From Alloalcanivorax marinus (GTDB taxonomy: Bacteria; Pseudomonadota; Gammaproteobacteria; Pseudomonadales; Alcanivoracaceae), in the NCBI RefSeq assembly GCF_016906305.1, contig NZ_JADDOL010000007.1, forward strand, positions 1 through 64,000: a stretch of DNA of 64,000 nucleotides. The letters run 5' to 3'. Of the stretch, positions 34,272 to 43,096 are shown piece by piece. The position numbers were made by a program, and so were the translations under genes. The notes below the pieces were generated by a model, which was not told the DNA's origin, did no database searches, and saw nothing but the letters and a program-made list of their open reading frames with translations. The stretch's first letter is position 1. Every line of letters begins with the position of its first letter.

Positions 34272-37200
34272 ACAGATTAAGGCCGCTATCCTTGCCCAGC
34301 TGCCGGATGACGGCACCCAGATCGGCAACCGGAAGATGCAGACCCAGTTGGTGATGGTGGATGAGCTGAAGCTCAGCGAAGAGGATTACCGTCAGGCCTG
34401 TGATGAACTGGTGGCCGAAGGCCTCGTGGCCAAGGGGCGCGGACGTGGCGGCGCGATTCGTCTGGCGGGAAAAAAGGCAGAGGCCGGCAGCGGATCAGGC
34501 GCTACTTCGGCAGGTAGTCGCCGCAATAAGAAAAAGCAGTGGAACGCTGCTGGCACTGCCAGTACCCCCGCCCCAGGCATTGGCGACGCGGCGGGGCCCT
34601 ACGGCAATTACCTTCACGATGCCGCTGCTATCAGCCGACCGGACGTTGGCGTTCAGGCACAGTTCAATGTACGGCGCGAGCCAAAGACCTACCGCTATGA
34701 TTCTAGCCTGGCGCCGGAGCTGTGCTGGGACGAAAACGCCGAGCGCGATTTTGCCGAATGGTTGTTGAACCTGGTGGAAGAATCCGTCGAGAAAGGCGAG
34801 GCAGAGGTGTTTGCCAATGAGCAGGTCTGGAAGGGCACCGGTGATCGCTTTGCCAGCCTCAGCCAGTGTGTCGCGCGGCTGAAAAGCCTCACCCAGCCGC
34901 TTCTGAACTGGGCCGGTAAGGCGGAGAGGCAGCAGATCAGCGTGCCCACGGTGCCGCTGTTTGTGCACGAGCGGCATTCCACCGAAACCATTCTCAAGAC
35001 ACTCGAATCTCATCGCGCCAGCGGCACCAACCTGGATCTGTTTGGCGATGAAAACGAAAAGGATATTGCCGACCGGCTGGATGCTTACTCCCATACCGAA
35101 GAGTGGCAGAACCGGCTTGTCCTTGGTGACTCGTTGCAGGTGATGAACTCGCTGCTGGAGTATGAAGGGCTCGGTGGTCAGGTGCAGATGATTTATATAG
35201 ACCCCCCGTATGGGGTTAAGTTTGGCTCCAATTTCCAGCCGTTTGTACGCAAGCGTGATGTGTCCCATGGCAGGGATGAGCAGATGATTCGCGAGCCAGA
35301 GATGGTCAGGGCCTATCGCGATACATGGGAGCTGGGATTGCACTCTTATCTCAGTTATTTGCGTGATCGGCTTCTTCTAGCGCGTGAGCTTTTGACCGAC
35401 AGCGGCAGTGTTTTCGTGCAGATATCAGATGAGAACCTTCATCATGTCCGGGAGGTTATGGATGAAGTTTTTCCTGGCGGCTTCGTGTCCCAAATTAGCT
35501 TTCAAACGACCTCGGGCTTCGAGTCAAACACTCTCCCAACGTTGGGCGACTTTTTGCTTTGGTATGCAAAGGATAAAACACGGGTTAAGTATAACCGGGT
35601 CTATGAGGATCAGCCCGTTGTTTTAGGTTCAGGCAATGCAAAATGGCTTTTATTGCCCAATGGCTCTTATCGGGGAGTGACGGCGGCTGAAAGGCGAGGA
35701 GAAGTTGAGTTGCCGGAGGGGGCACGTCTTTATAATCCAGGGGATCTTCAGTCACAGGGGGCTTCTTCGGAATCACAACCTTTTGAGTTCGAAGGCAAGA
35801 TTTACAACCCCGCCTCCAACTCTCATTGGAAGCCCAGTTATCCGGAAGGGTTGAAGCGGCTAGCTGACGATGGGCGCATCCATGTTGCAAAAAATAGTTT
35901 GCGCTATCGTAGGTTTTCGGATGATTTTTCATACCAGCAGATTGGTAATATCTGGACCGACACTCTTACGGGCAGTTTCACAGATGAAAAGCTCTACGTT
36001 GTGCAGACTGGTTTAAAAGTTGCGGAGCGCTGCATGCTAATGGCAACGGATCCTGGTGACGTGGTCTTAGATCCCACCTGCGGCTCCGGAACCACCGCTT
36101 ACGTCGCCGAGCAATGGGGCCGCCGCTGGATCACCTGTGACACTTCCCGTGTGCCGCTGGCCCTGGCTCGGCAGCGGCTTCTCACTGCCACCTTCCCTTG
36201 GTACGAACTGAAAGAGCTACAGCGAGGTCCGGCGGGCGGCTTCGTATACCAACGCAAGCAGAACAGAAAAGGCGAGGAAGTCGGCGGACTGGTCCCCCGC
36301 ATCACTCTAAAATCTATCGCGAATAACGAGGACCCTGAGACCGTTACCCTGGTGGACAGGCCCGATGTGAGGAAGGGCATCACCCGAGTATGTGGGCCCT
36401 TTACGGTAGAAGCTACCATCCAGGCTGCCCATTCACTTGCAGCGCAGGGTGAGCGTGCTGAGTCTGAGAAGCATGCAGGTTACGATGCACGCACCTACCT
36501 GGATCGCATGATCGAGATCGTGCGTCGCAGCAAGAATCTGAATCTGCCCGGCAACCGGGTGCTCAAACTCGACGGCGTACGGCCGGTGGATAGTGAGCAT
36601 CTACACGCCGAGGCAGTGGATGAGAGCGGCAAGCGTGTCGCGCTGATGTTTGGCCCCGAAGATGGCGCTATCCACTCCCAGCAGGTGTTCGACGCCGCCA
36701 GCGAGGCTTATTTCCTCAAGTACGATCAGCTCTATCTGTTTGGTTTTGCCATCCAGGCCAAGGCCCGCGAGCTGGTGGATGACCGCGCCCGGCTGCGACT
36801 GCCCTGCACCTATATCAGCGTCAATCCGGACGTGGCCATGGATGACCTGCTCAAGACCAGCCAGACCGATCAGTTGTTCTCCATTACGGGCTTGCCTGAC
36901 GGGAAGCTTAAAAAAGCCGGTAAAGCAGACGACGGCACGCCGCTGTATAGGGCAGAGATCAAAGGGCTGGACACCTTCCTGCCTGACAGTATGAAAACGG
37001 AATCTTTGGCGGCGGAGAACCTGCCTTGCTGGATGCTGGATACCAACTATAACGGTATGGTGTTTTGTGCATCACAGGTGTTCTTCCCGCGTACGCAGGC
37101 CTGGGACAATCTGCAGAAGTCCCTCAAGGGTCAGTTCAACGAATCGCTTTGGGATCATCTGGCTGGTACCGAGAGTGAGCCTTTCGCTGCCGGCAGTAAC

Positions 37201-37278
37201 GGTCAGGTCGCGATCAAGGTCATCGATGACCGTGGTAACGAGCTGATGCGGGTCTTCTCGGTTGGGGAGGCGCAATAA
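34258..37278 (+). CDS. Type III-like (beta-class) DNA methyltransferase
   Basis: A 1006-residue modification enzyme. Motif IV DPPYG lies near residue 315 and motif I DPTCGSGTTA near 604. This order defines beta-class N6-adenine or N4-cytosine methyltransferases, as in type III Mod proteins. A winged-helix-like segment occupies the first 70 residues, and a Ser/Gly/Ala linker joins it to the core. It is longer than a typical Mod. The ATG at 34,258 lies within the helicase gene end, and the stop overlaps the next start (TAATG). The middle of the gene (35.4-36.0 kb) is AT-richer and probably encodes the target-recognition region. Confidence 0.9.
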   Translation: MSNIEQIKAAILAQLPDDGTQIGNRKMQTQLVMVDELKLSEEDYRQACDELVAEGLVAKGRGRGGAIRLAGKKAEAGSGSGATSAGSRRNKKKQWNAAGTASTPAPGIGDAAGPYGNYLHDAAAISRPDVGVQAQFNVRREPKTYRYDSSLAPELCWDENAERDFAEWLLNLVEESVEKGEAEVFANEQVWKGTGDRFASLSQCVARLKSLTQPLLNWAGKAERQQISVPTVPLFVHERHSTETILKTLESHRASGTNLDLFGDENEKDIADRLDAYSHTEEWQNRLVLGDSLQVMNSLLEYEGLGGQVQMIYIDPPYGVKFGSNFQPFVRKRDVSHGRDEQMIREPEMVRAYRDTWELGLHSYLSYLRDRLLLARELLTDSGSVFVQISDENLHHVREVMDEVFPGGFVSQISFQTTSGFESNTLPTLGDFLLWYAKDKTRVKYNRVYEDQPVVLGSGNAKWLLLPNGSYRGVTAAERRGEVELPEGARLYNPGDLQSQGASSESQPFEFEGKIYNPASNSHWKPSYPEGLKRLADDGRIHVAKNSLRYRRFSDDFSYQQIGNIWTDTLTGSFTDEKLYVVQTGLKVAERCMLMATDPGDVVLDPTCGSGTTAYVAEQWGRRWITCDTSRVPLALARQRLLTATFPWYELKELQRGPAGGFVYQRKQNRKGEEVGGLVPRITLKSIANNEDPETVTLVDRPDVRKGITRVCGPFTVEATIQAAHSLAAQGERAESEKHAGYDARTYLDRMIEIVRRSKNLNLPGNRVLKLDGVRPVDSEHLHAEAVDESGKRVALMFGPEDGAIHSQQVFDAASEAYFLKYDQLYLFGFAIQAKARELVDDRARLRLPCTYISVNPDVAMDDLLKTSQTDQLFSITGLPDGKLKKAGKADDGTPLYRAEIKGLDTFLPDSMKTESLAAENLPCWMLDTNYNGMVFCASQVFFPRTQAWDNLQKSLKGQFNESLWDHLAGTESEPFAAGSNGQVAIKVIDDRGNELMRVFSVGEAQ

Positions 37279-40200
37279 TGGCGGATCAGCCGATTACCGA
37301 GGTTCCGGAACCGATTATCAACTCTCCCTATTACGAGCCAACTAGCCATTGGCAGGTGGAACATGGGGCGCAGCCAGTCAAGGCCAATGGCCGCAGGCCG
37401 GCCTATTACTATTACCGATTGCCCGAAGGTGCGAGTACCGGTCGTGCCGGTCGTCGCCAGACGGACATGCTTAGTGATGTGGATGTCGGTGAGCGCGAGG
37501 AGCTGGGCCAGGTCAACCTGATTCGCCAGAAAGTACGCGAGTGGCGTGAGGGTACGCTCACTGGTGTGCCCTACGACGGCGTCGGCCGCGTAACCCGGGA
37601 GCTGCTGGAACTTTGGCGTTCAGAAGACCGGGGCCAGCGGCTGTTCTTTGCCCAGATTGAAGCGGCGGAAACCGTGATCTTTCTGGTGGAGGGCAATACG
37701 CTGTATCACAGGGGGCTGACGAAGATCCCTCTTGATGAGCCGGGTGCGGCTGCAAGGGAAAAGGGCTACCGCTATTTCCTGCGTTATGCCTGCAAGATGG
37801 CCACCGGTACCGGCAAGACCACGGTAATGGGTATGCTGGCGGCCTGGTCGATTCTGAATCGCGTGGCAGCGCCCACCGATGATCGTTTTTCGGATACCGT
37901 CCTGATTGTCTGTCCGAACGTGACCATCCGCGAGCGCCTGCAGGAGCTTGATCCGTTGCTTGGAGATCTGTCCCTGTACCGCACCCGGCAACTGGTGCCG
38001 CCGCAGCGTATGGAAGAGCTGCGTCGTGGTGAGGTGATGATAGCCAACTGGCACCGGTTGGCCAGGCAGGAGACCAATAGCGTCAATGGCGTTTCCTCAA
38101 AGGTGGTGAAGACTGGCGAGCCAGTCGAAACCGTCAAGAAGAGTGGAAAGGACAAGGGCAAGATAGAGGTGCGCTACTTTGAATCGGACAAGGCCTGGTT
38201 TCGGCGCATTCGCCAGGAACTGGGTTCTGGCCGTGGCCGCAGCCCGCACTGGCTGGTGTTCAATGACGAGGCGCACCATGCCTACCGCCGGGGGGATGCC
38301 GACAAGGATGAGTCTTCCCTGGAGGAGGACGCCACCATGGCGAAGAAAAATGCCCGCGAGGCGACCATCTGGATCGAAGGCCTAGACCGGATAAACAAGC
38401 TGGCCAACGGCAAAAGTCGCGGCATCAATCTCTGCCTGGATCTGTCGGCGACACCCTTCTACATCCAGGGCTCGGGCAACGAGGTGGGGCGACCGTTCCC
38501 GTGGATTGTCTCGGATTTCGGCCTACTGGACGCCATTGAATCCGGCCTGGTGAAAATACCTGAACTGCCGACAGCGGATGCGACCGGCGCCGAGGACGCG
38601 GCGTATTTCAATATCTGGCGCTGGGTGCAGGCTAAGGCTGAACAGGACGGCCATGGCAGTAATGTTAAACCGCAGATGGTGATGACCTATGCGAGCCGGC
38701 CGATTACCTTGCTCGCAGCAGACTGGTATAAACACTTCGAGCGGTGGCAGCGGGTGATGAAAGACCGTCAGCGTTACCCGGTGCCCCCGGTGTTTATTGT
38801 GGTGTGTCGGGATACCAAAGTCGCCAAAGAGGTATACAGCTGGCTCGCATTGAATGAGGGCGGCTATGGTGAAAGCCCGGAATGGTTTCGCAACGAAGCG
38901 GGCAAAGAACTCACCGTACGGGTCGACTCCAAGGTGTCAGAGGATATGGAGGCCGGTGGCGGTAGCGACGAGGTGAAGCGTATGCGTTTTATCCTCGATA
39001 CGATTGGTAAGCCCGAATGGCCCGGTGGCAAGGTGCCGGCGGAGTGGTCTGAGCTGGTACGCAAGCACAATGACAAGCTCTCGTCTGATGATGGCGACGC
39101 CGAGGAGCAGGGTCAGTGGCTGGACGAAAAAGTGCCGCCGGGCCGTGATATCCGCTGCATCGTTTCGGTATCCATGCTCGCTGAGGGCTGGGATGCCAAT
39201 ACCGTCACACATATTGTCGGCCTGCGCCCGTTCGGTTCCCAGTTGCTGTGCGAGCAGGTGATTGGTCGCGCCCTGCGACGTCAGAGCTATACCATCGACG
39301 ATGGAAACGGGCTGTTTACGGAGGAAACCGCCAAGGTATTCGGTGTGCCCTTTGAGTTGGTGCCGTTCAAGAAACGGCCGGTGGGCGACCCGCCGGAGCC
39401 CAAAGAGGTGCACCATGTCTACTCGGTGCCAGAAAAGGAGAGTTATCGCATCGATTTTCCTGTGGTCACCGGCTATCAGGAAATCGACTCCCTCGAGATC
39501 AATATCGACTGGTCACAGGTGGCGCAGGTCACCATTGATCCGATGGATATCCCCGACAGCGTTCAGACGGGTCAGCTGACCGCCCCGGACGGTTCTCTGG
39601 TGGCTTTTGCAGCCGGGAAGAAGGCCTATTTAACCTTGGGGGAATGGCGCGATATGTGGCGCGACCAGCAGGTGGCCTTCGTGCTGGCGCGGGAGGTGTG
39701 CAAGCAGTGGATCGAGGAACGTGGCAGCGACGCCGTGCCTCTTGCCGAGATATTCCCCAAGGTGCTCCATGCCAGCATGCGGTTCCTCCAGGATAAGCTG
39801 GTACTTAAGAGCAGCGAAAGCCGAGCTTGTGATGTGCTGGCCGCAGGCAAGTATACACAGGGGGTAATCGGTAGCCTGCTCAACGCCATTCAGCGAGGCT
39901 CAGCGGAGAAGCGAGGACTCCTGCCGGTGGTCCCGAAAGGCGCATCTGGCATGGGCAGTACCCTGTATGTGGATTTTCACACCACCAAACCGGTACGTGC
40001 GGTGACCAAGTGCCATCTGAACCTGATGGTGGCGGATACCCGCAAGTGGGAGCAAAGCACCGGCTATCTGCTTGATCAGCATCCAGGGGTGGTCAAATGG
40101 GTCAAGAATGACCGCCTCGGTTTCCACATCCCGTACCGGCATAACAATATCCCGCACCGCTACGAGCCCGACTTTATCGTCGAGCTGGATACCGGCATGC

Positions 40201-40406
40201 GCCTGATCATCGAGACCAAGGGCCAGTACGGGGATGATGCTGACCGGAAGGCCAAGGCCGCACAGCGCTGGGTCGAGGCAGTGAACTTCGATGGCCGGTT
40301 CGGCCTCTGGATGTATGTGATGGTGACGGACCCAAGTCGGTTGCTTAAGGAGCTGAATCAGCTGTCTGGAGAGACGATGGCGGCTGCTCAGTTTGAGCTT
40401 GAGTAA
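37278..40406 (+). CDS. Type III-like restriction helicase-nuclease (BPTD_3080-type)
   Basis: A 1042-residue protein. The helicase motifs are Walker A ATGTGKTT near residue 175 and DEAH-like NDEAHHAYR near 331, with ATP-dependent helicase sequence through WDANTVTHIVGLRPFGS. A C-terminal PD-(D/E)xK nuclease domain is visible as YEPDFIVELDTG...LIIETKGQ near residues 955-980. The layout is that of type III Res subunits. The N-terminus (EPIINSPYYEPTSHW) resembles a family I recall as BPTD_3080 restriction endonucleases. It starts on the last base of the methyltransferase stop codon. Confidence 0.87.
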   Translation: MADQPITEVPEPIINSPYYEPTSHWQVEHGAQPVKANGRRPAYYYYRLPEGASTGRAGRRQTDMLSDVDVGEREELGQVNLIRQKVREWREGTLTGVPYDGVGRVTRELLELWRSEDRGQRLFFAQIEAAETVIFLVEGNTLYHRGLTKIPLDEPGAAAREKGYRYFLRYACKMATGTGKTTVMGMLAAWSILNRVAAPTDDRFSDTVLIVCPNVTIRERLQELDPLLGDLSLYRTRQLVPPQRMEELRRGEVMIANWHRLARQETNSVNGVSSKVVKTGEPVETVKKSGKDKGKIEVRYFESDKAWFRRIRQELGSGRGRSPHWLVFNDEAHHAYRRGDADKDESSLEEDATMAKKNAREATIWIEGLDRINKLANGKSRGINLCLDLSATPFYIQGSGNEVGRPFPWIVSDFGLLDAIESGLVKIPELPTADATGAEDAAYFNIWRWVQAKAEQDGHGSNVKPQMVMTYASRPITLLAADWYKHFERWQRVMKDRQRYPVPPVFIVVCRDTKVAKEVYSWLALNEGGYGESPEWFRNEAGKELTVRVDSKVSEDMEAGGGSDEVKRMRFILDTIGKPEWPGGKVPAEWSELVRKHNDKLSSDDGDAEEQGQWLDEKVPPGRDIRCIVSVSMLAEGWDANTVTHIVGLRPFGSQLLCEQVIGRALRRQSYTIDDGNGLFTEETAKVFGVPFELVPFKKRPVGDPPEPKEVHHVYSVPEKESYRIDFPVVTGYQEIDSLEINIDWSQVAQVTIDPMDIPDSVQTGQLTAPDGSLVAFAAGKKAYLTLGEWRDMWRDQQVAFVLAREVCKQWIEERGSDAVPLAEIFPKVLHASMRFLQDKLVLKSSESRACDVLAAGKYTQGVIGSLLNAIQRGSAEKRGLLPVVPKGASGMGSTLYVDFHTTKPVRAVTKCHLNLMVADTRKWEQSTGYLLDQHPGVVKWVKNDRLGFHIPYRHNNIPHRYEPDFIVELDTGMRLIIETKGQYGDDADRKAKAAQRWVEAVNFDGRFGLWMYVMVTDPSRLLKELNQLSGETMAAAQFELE

Positions 40407-40751
40407 GCGGGCGAAGTGGACAAAAAAGGGAAAAGATGATGCTACATCAATCAGAAGCACGCACCCTGCGTGAAGCAAAGTCTATTAAGCAGCTCTGAGA
40501 TATAGCTGGTTACTACGAGTTGACTTGAAGTGCGGAAAAACCTCGCTGACGTTGACAAGGTGAAAGTGAAGCTAGCCAACGGCAATACGCGCACTATCCA
40601 GCACACGGGCGCCAGCGGCTTCTGGAGCCCGGACGGTAATCCGATCTCCGCCGCTTTTGGGGCCCCGGATACCCGCCGCCAATTGCTGGAGGGGCTGGAG
40701 AAAAAGAGCTACGGCATAGAATAACTGTAAGCGTCCGGTGATCCCACCTTG
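40407..40751. other. Junction region between the restriction cassette and IS66 debris
   Basis: No strong gene. A frame at 40,530-40,724 (64 residues from GTG, with GASGFWSPDGNPISAAFGAP) has some protein-like character but no ribosome-binding site, and an in-frame stop lies just upstream. It may be the 3' remnant of a larger gene lost when the IS66 element or island end was rearranged. Confidence 0.35.
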
Positions 40752-41183
40752 TCAGTCGGTGACCGGTGTCCAATTGTGAGGCAGGAGCTCGTCGATTGGC
40801 GCTGCTCTTCTGCGTCGGCAGCCGGGTCAACACGCCCTTGAGGTAAGTCTAGGGATCGCTGCCGTTCGGCTTCGCAGATGGAATCAGGCTCATGACGGTG
40901 GCGGCGCGCTGGCGGAGCTCACGAACAGCCCGTTGTTGCGCCACCGCGCCCTGGGCCGAATCTGGTTTTCCTCCCGCTTGTTGTTGATCGGCACCGCGCC
41001 ATCGTCCAGGTAACGCGTCAGCGCCGCCCAGCGTTTCAGGCTGTAGTCCAGGGCCTTGGCCGTGCCCGAGCCGTCCGGGACTTTTTGCCGTTGCGCGATC
41101 ATCCATTGATGCAAGGCATCGGCGATGGGCCGGGTTTTATATCCACTTTGTCTAGAGAGATGCTTTCTGGCGGGCTTATTCAT
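40752..41183 (-). pseudogene. IS66 transposase C-terminal remnant
   Basis: Frame-shifted fragments match the end of IS66 TnpC. First comes ADALHQWMIAQRQKVPDGSG...NQIRPRARWRNN in one frame, then SLIPSAKPNGSDP in another, then LLPHNWTP in a third, ending at 40,752. Only about 140 of more than 500 residues remain, with at least two frameshifts. The usual NNR and RNNWLF signatures are altered. No terminal inverted repeats were found. It marks past insertion near the right end of the island. Confidence 0.8.
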
Positions 41184-41267
41184 CTATTTCGGGCCGGCTG
41201 ACTACTCATATTGACTGTATCTCATTTGAGATACAAAATAGCGGCATCCACCACAGGAGGACAAGCC

Positions 41268-41561
41268 ATGGCCACTCAAACCTCGATGCTCCACGTCCGC
41301 ATTGATGAAAAGCTCAAAGCGGACGCCACCGAAACTCTGGCCAGTGTCGGTCTCACGGTATCCGATGCCGTGCGCATCCTGCTGACCCGGATCACGAAGG
41401 ACGGCGGCCTGCCGGCCGGCCTGACGATGGACCCCGCCGCTCACGATACCTGGTTCCGTGAAAAGGTATTGGAAGCGCTGGCCGACACTCGCCCCGGCGT
41501 TCCGCACGACCAGGCCATGGCCGACGTGCAAGCCCTGATCGACAGGAAACGCCGTGCCTGA
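41268..41561 (+). CDS. RelB/DinJ-family antitoxin
   Basis: A 97-residue antitoxin preceded by AGGAGG at 41,256. The RHH segment is MLHVRIDEKLKADATETL followed by GLTVSDAVRILLTRIT, typical of RelB/DinJ, with an acidic tail that would bind the toxin. The toxin gene that overlaps its end is truncated, so this is an orphan antitoxin. It could still act in trans on related toxins or persist as a regulator. Confidence 0.9.
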   Translation: MATQTSMLHVRIDEKLKADATETLASVGLTVSDAVRILLTRITKDGGLPAGLTMDPAAHDTWFREKVLEALADTRPGVPHDQAMADVQALIDRKRRA

Positions 41562-41649
41562 ATTGGAATGGGCAGCCTGGGCGCTTGCCGACCTGTTGGC
41601 CATCGTGGAATACATCGTCGAGGACAATCCTGACGTGGCCAACGTTTAA
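41554..41649 (+). pseudogene. Truncated ParE/RelE toxin
   Basis: A GTG start overlaps the antitoxin stop and opens with PELEWAAWALADLLAIVEYI, the start of a ParE/RelE toxin. A stop follows after 31 codons, against about 95 in intact toxins. The rest has been lost, probably when the right end of the island was rearranged. Confidence 0.8.
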
Positions 41650-41843
41650 AATAGCGCATGTACGTGCTCTCCGAGCAGCTTACATGCCTCCGCTTTCTCC
41701 TTCGCGTAGTCATGGCGCAGGTAGTGCCGCCGGTCCAGATGGCGCATTCGCGGGCCGGGTCTCCTTTTGGGTGGCTGCAGCCTGTTCGGCTCAATCTTAG
41801 AGCAACGAAGGGATAAGAGAGTGTCCGATCCGCAGAGGTCCAC
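41646..41843 (-). pseudogene. Possible integrase C-terminal fragment
   Basis: The minus frame ends with RHLDRRHYLRHDYAKEKAEACKL plus GEHVHAL. This resembles the extreme C-terminus of P4-type integrases, which close with a Y-D-R-x-Y-L-type segment and a W/LGxHV helix. Nothing upstream continues it. It is therefore at best a fragment of a second integrase, left at the right island end. Confidence 0.3.
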
Positions 41844-41871
41844 TCGTGTTCGCTTGAATCCAAGAAATAAG

Positions 41872-41880
41872 TGTAGGTTA
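41872..41880. repeat. Right-end TGTAGGTTA, candidate arm site
   Basis: Eight of nine bases match the TGTAGGTTT copies beside the integrase gene. It lies about 60 bases inside the right attachment site. Confidence 0.35.
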
Positions 41881-41939
41881 TAGGGTGGGTTTTTCCAAAA
41901 ATGTCGGTAAAAGTCTTATAAATCAAGTCTAACACACCC

Positions 41940-41981
41940 TTTCATCATCGGGGTGTGGCCGGAAAGGTCGTCCTTTGCCAT
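41940..41981 (-). pseudogene. Orphan mutS 5' end (right attachment site)
   Basis: Codons for [14 protein letters not shown], the N-terminus of MutS, are followed by unrelated sequence and a stop. It aligns with 11,398-11,439, and 11 of the 14 encoded residues are identical. This is presumably the native mutS start, cut off from its gene by island integration. DNA to its right should include the original mutS promoter. Confidence 0.88.
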
Positions 41982-42161
41982 AAGCGCGGTATCGCCTGTT
42001 TTCTGGAGACTGTGGGTGACGGCCCGGGAAGAGGGCGGGCCAAGCGGGAGAGAATAGCAAACCCTTGCGCATGGCTCTATTGGCGGGCGCCGGGAGGATG
42101 GACAGGACCCCCTCAACCGCCTAGGGTATCACCAGGTATTACCTTTCGATACGAGGCCGTC

Positions 42162-42431
42162 ATGGCAACTTCCATCAAGATTGACGACGAACTGAAAAGC
42201 CGCGTCCAGGCATTGGCCAGCCAGCGCCGCCGAACTCCCCACTGGATCATGCTGGAGGCCATCAAGCAATATGTGACCCGCGAAGAGGCCCAGGAGAGCT
42301 TCAAACAGGAAGCCCTGGAGTCCTGGCGATCCTACCGCGAGACCGGGCGCCACCTCACGGTCCAGGAAAGCAACGAGTGGCTGGAGTCCTGGGGACGCGA
42401 CGATAAGGCGCCGCCCGAGTGCCACGAGTAA
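42162..42431 (+). CDS. CopG-family antitoxin
   Basis: An 89-residue RHH protein. The N-terminus is SIKIDDELKSRVQALASQ, then RRTPHWIMLEAIKQYVTREEA, with an acidic tail. This is the antitoxin type found with ParE/RelE toxins. Its stop lies within the next gene's start region (13-base overlap). It lies outside the integrase-bounded island, on the side that originally held the mutS promoter. Confidence 0.9.
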   Translation: MATSIKIDDELKSRVQALASQRRRTPHWIMLEAIKQYVTREEAQESFKQEALESWRSYRETGRHLTVQESNEWLESWGRDDKAPPECHE

Positions 42432-42715
42432 TCATCACCGAAGGCGCCGTGCGGGGGCTGGCGCGGTGCCGGGCTTTCCTGGAAGCCGTGGAAGCTGGAG
42501 AATCGGCCGTCCGTGCCGGTCGGACCATCGCGCGACATCTGCGGATGCTGGAGACAGTCCCGGACATGGGCCGTCCCGACGACGAGATGCCGGAACTGCG
42601 GGAGTTGATGATTCCTTTCGGCAAAGCCGGTTATGTGGCGCTTTACCGCTACCGGCCCGGTGACGATGCGGTGTATGTGTTGGCGGTGCGCCATCAGAAG
42701 GAAGCGGGCTACTGA
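42419..42715 (+). CDS. ParE/RelE-family toxin
   Basis: A 98-residue toxin beginning at GTG 42,419. It has the typical opening VIITEGAVRGLARCRAFL and the closing strand YVALYRYRPGDDAVYVLAVRHQ. It is coupled to the CopG antitoxin. Whether it targets gyrase or mRNA cannot be judged. The module looks intact. Confidence 0.88.
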   Translation: MPRVIITEGAVRGLARCRAFLEAVEAGESAVRAGRTIARHLRMLETVPDMGRPDDEMPELRELMIPFGKAGYVALYRYRPGDDAVYVLAVRHQKEAGY

Positions 42716-42756
42716 ATGTCCGCTGGTGCCGCGATAGAATTATAAATGGGGACTGT

Positions 42757-43029
42757 ATGGCCATACCCGACTTCCAAACCGTCATGCGGCCGGTGCTGGA
42801 CGCAGTCAGTGATGGCCAGCCCCGGACCCTCGGCGACGTACGCCAGCACGTGACGGAGACGTTCCTGCTGAGCGACGAAGAGCGCAAGCAAAGGCTGCCT
42901 TCCGGCCGCCAGACTGTGATCAACAACCGGATCGGCTGGGCCCGAACCTATCTAAACAAAGCCGGCCTGCGGCATATCCCGGAGCGTGGCCACGATAAGG
43001 CGACAACAAGATGCCCCTTCAGCGGGTGA
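42757..43029 (+). pseudogene. Mrr restriction endonuclease N-terminal fragment
   Basis: The first 75 residues are the winged-helix N-terminal domain of Mrr-type endonucleases (MAIPDFQTVMRPVL, then DEERKQRLPSGRQTVINNRIGWARTYLNKAGL). The frame ends after 90 residues, and the entire PD-(D/E)xK catalytic domain is missing. hsdM follows 67 bases later. It is probably a decayed gene, although a stand-alone DNA-binding domain cannot be ruled out. Confidence 0.75.
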
Positions 43030-43096
43030 TTAATACCTCATAGCAGTCGTCGTGAGGCAAATGCCACGTTACTCATCAAGAACACAAGAGAGCGGA

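Larger units (their letters stand above)
11399..41966. mobile_element. Integrated genomic island in the 5' end of mutS
   Basis: A 26-base direct repeat bounds the element, at 11,399-11,424 and 41,941-41,966, with 24 of 26 bases identical (TTCATCATnGGGGTGTGnCCGGAAAG). Both copies lie within the first 14 codons of mutS, one intact and one orphan. A tyrosine integrase gene sits just inside the left end, and TGTAGGTTT-type repeats occur near both ends. The 30.5 kb of cargo includes a rolling-circle initiator-like protein, AlpA, regulators and defence genes. No conjugation genes are seen, so it would need a helper to transfer. Confidence 0.88.

Noticed and set aside
30058-40406. A canonical DISARM system
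   Set aside because: No DrmA, DrmB or DrmC gene is present; only the SNF2 helicase and methyltransferase recall it.
41955-42161. An N-terminal extension of the CopG antitoxin into the mutS remnant
   Set aside because: The 69 extra residues run antisense through the orphan mutS codons. The ATG at 42,162 gives a normal RHH start.
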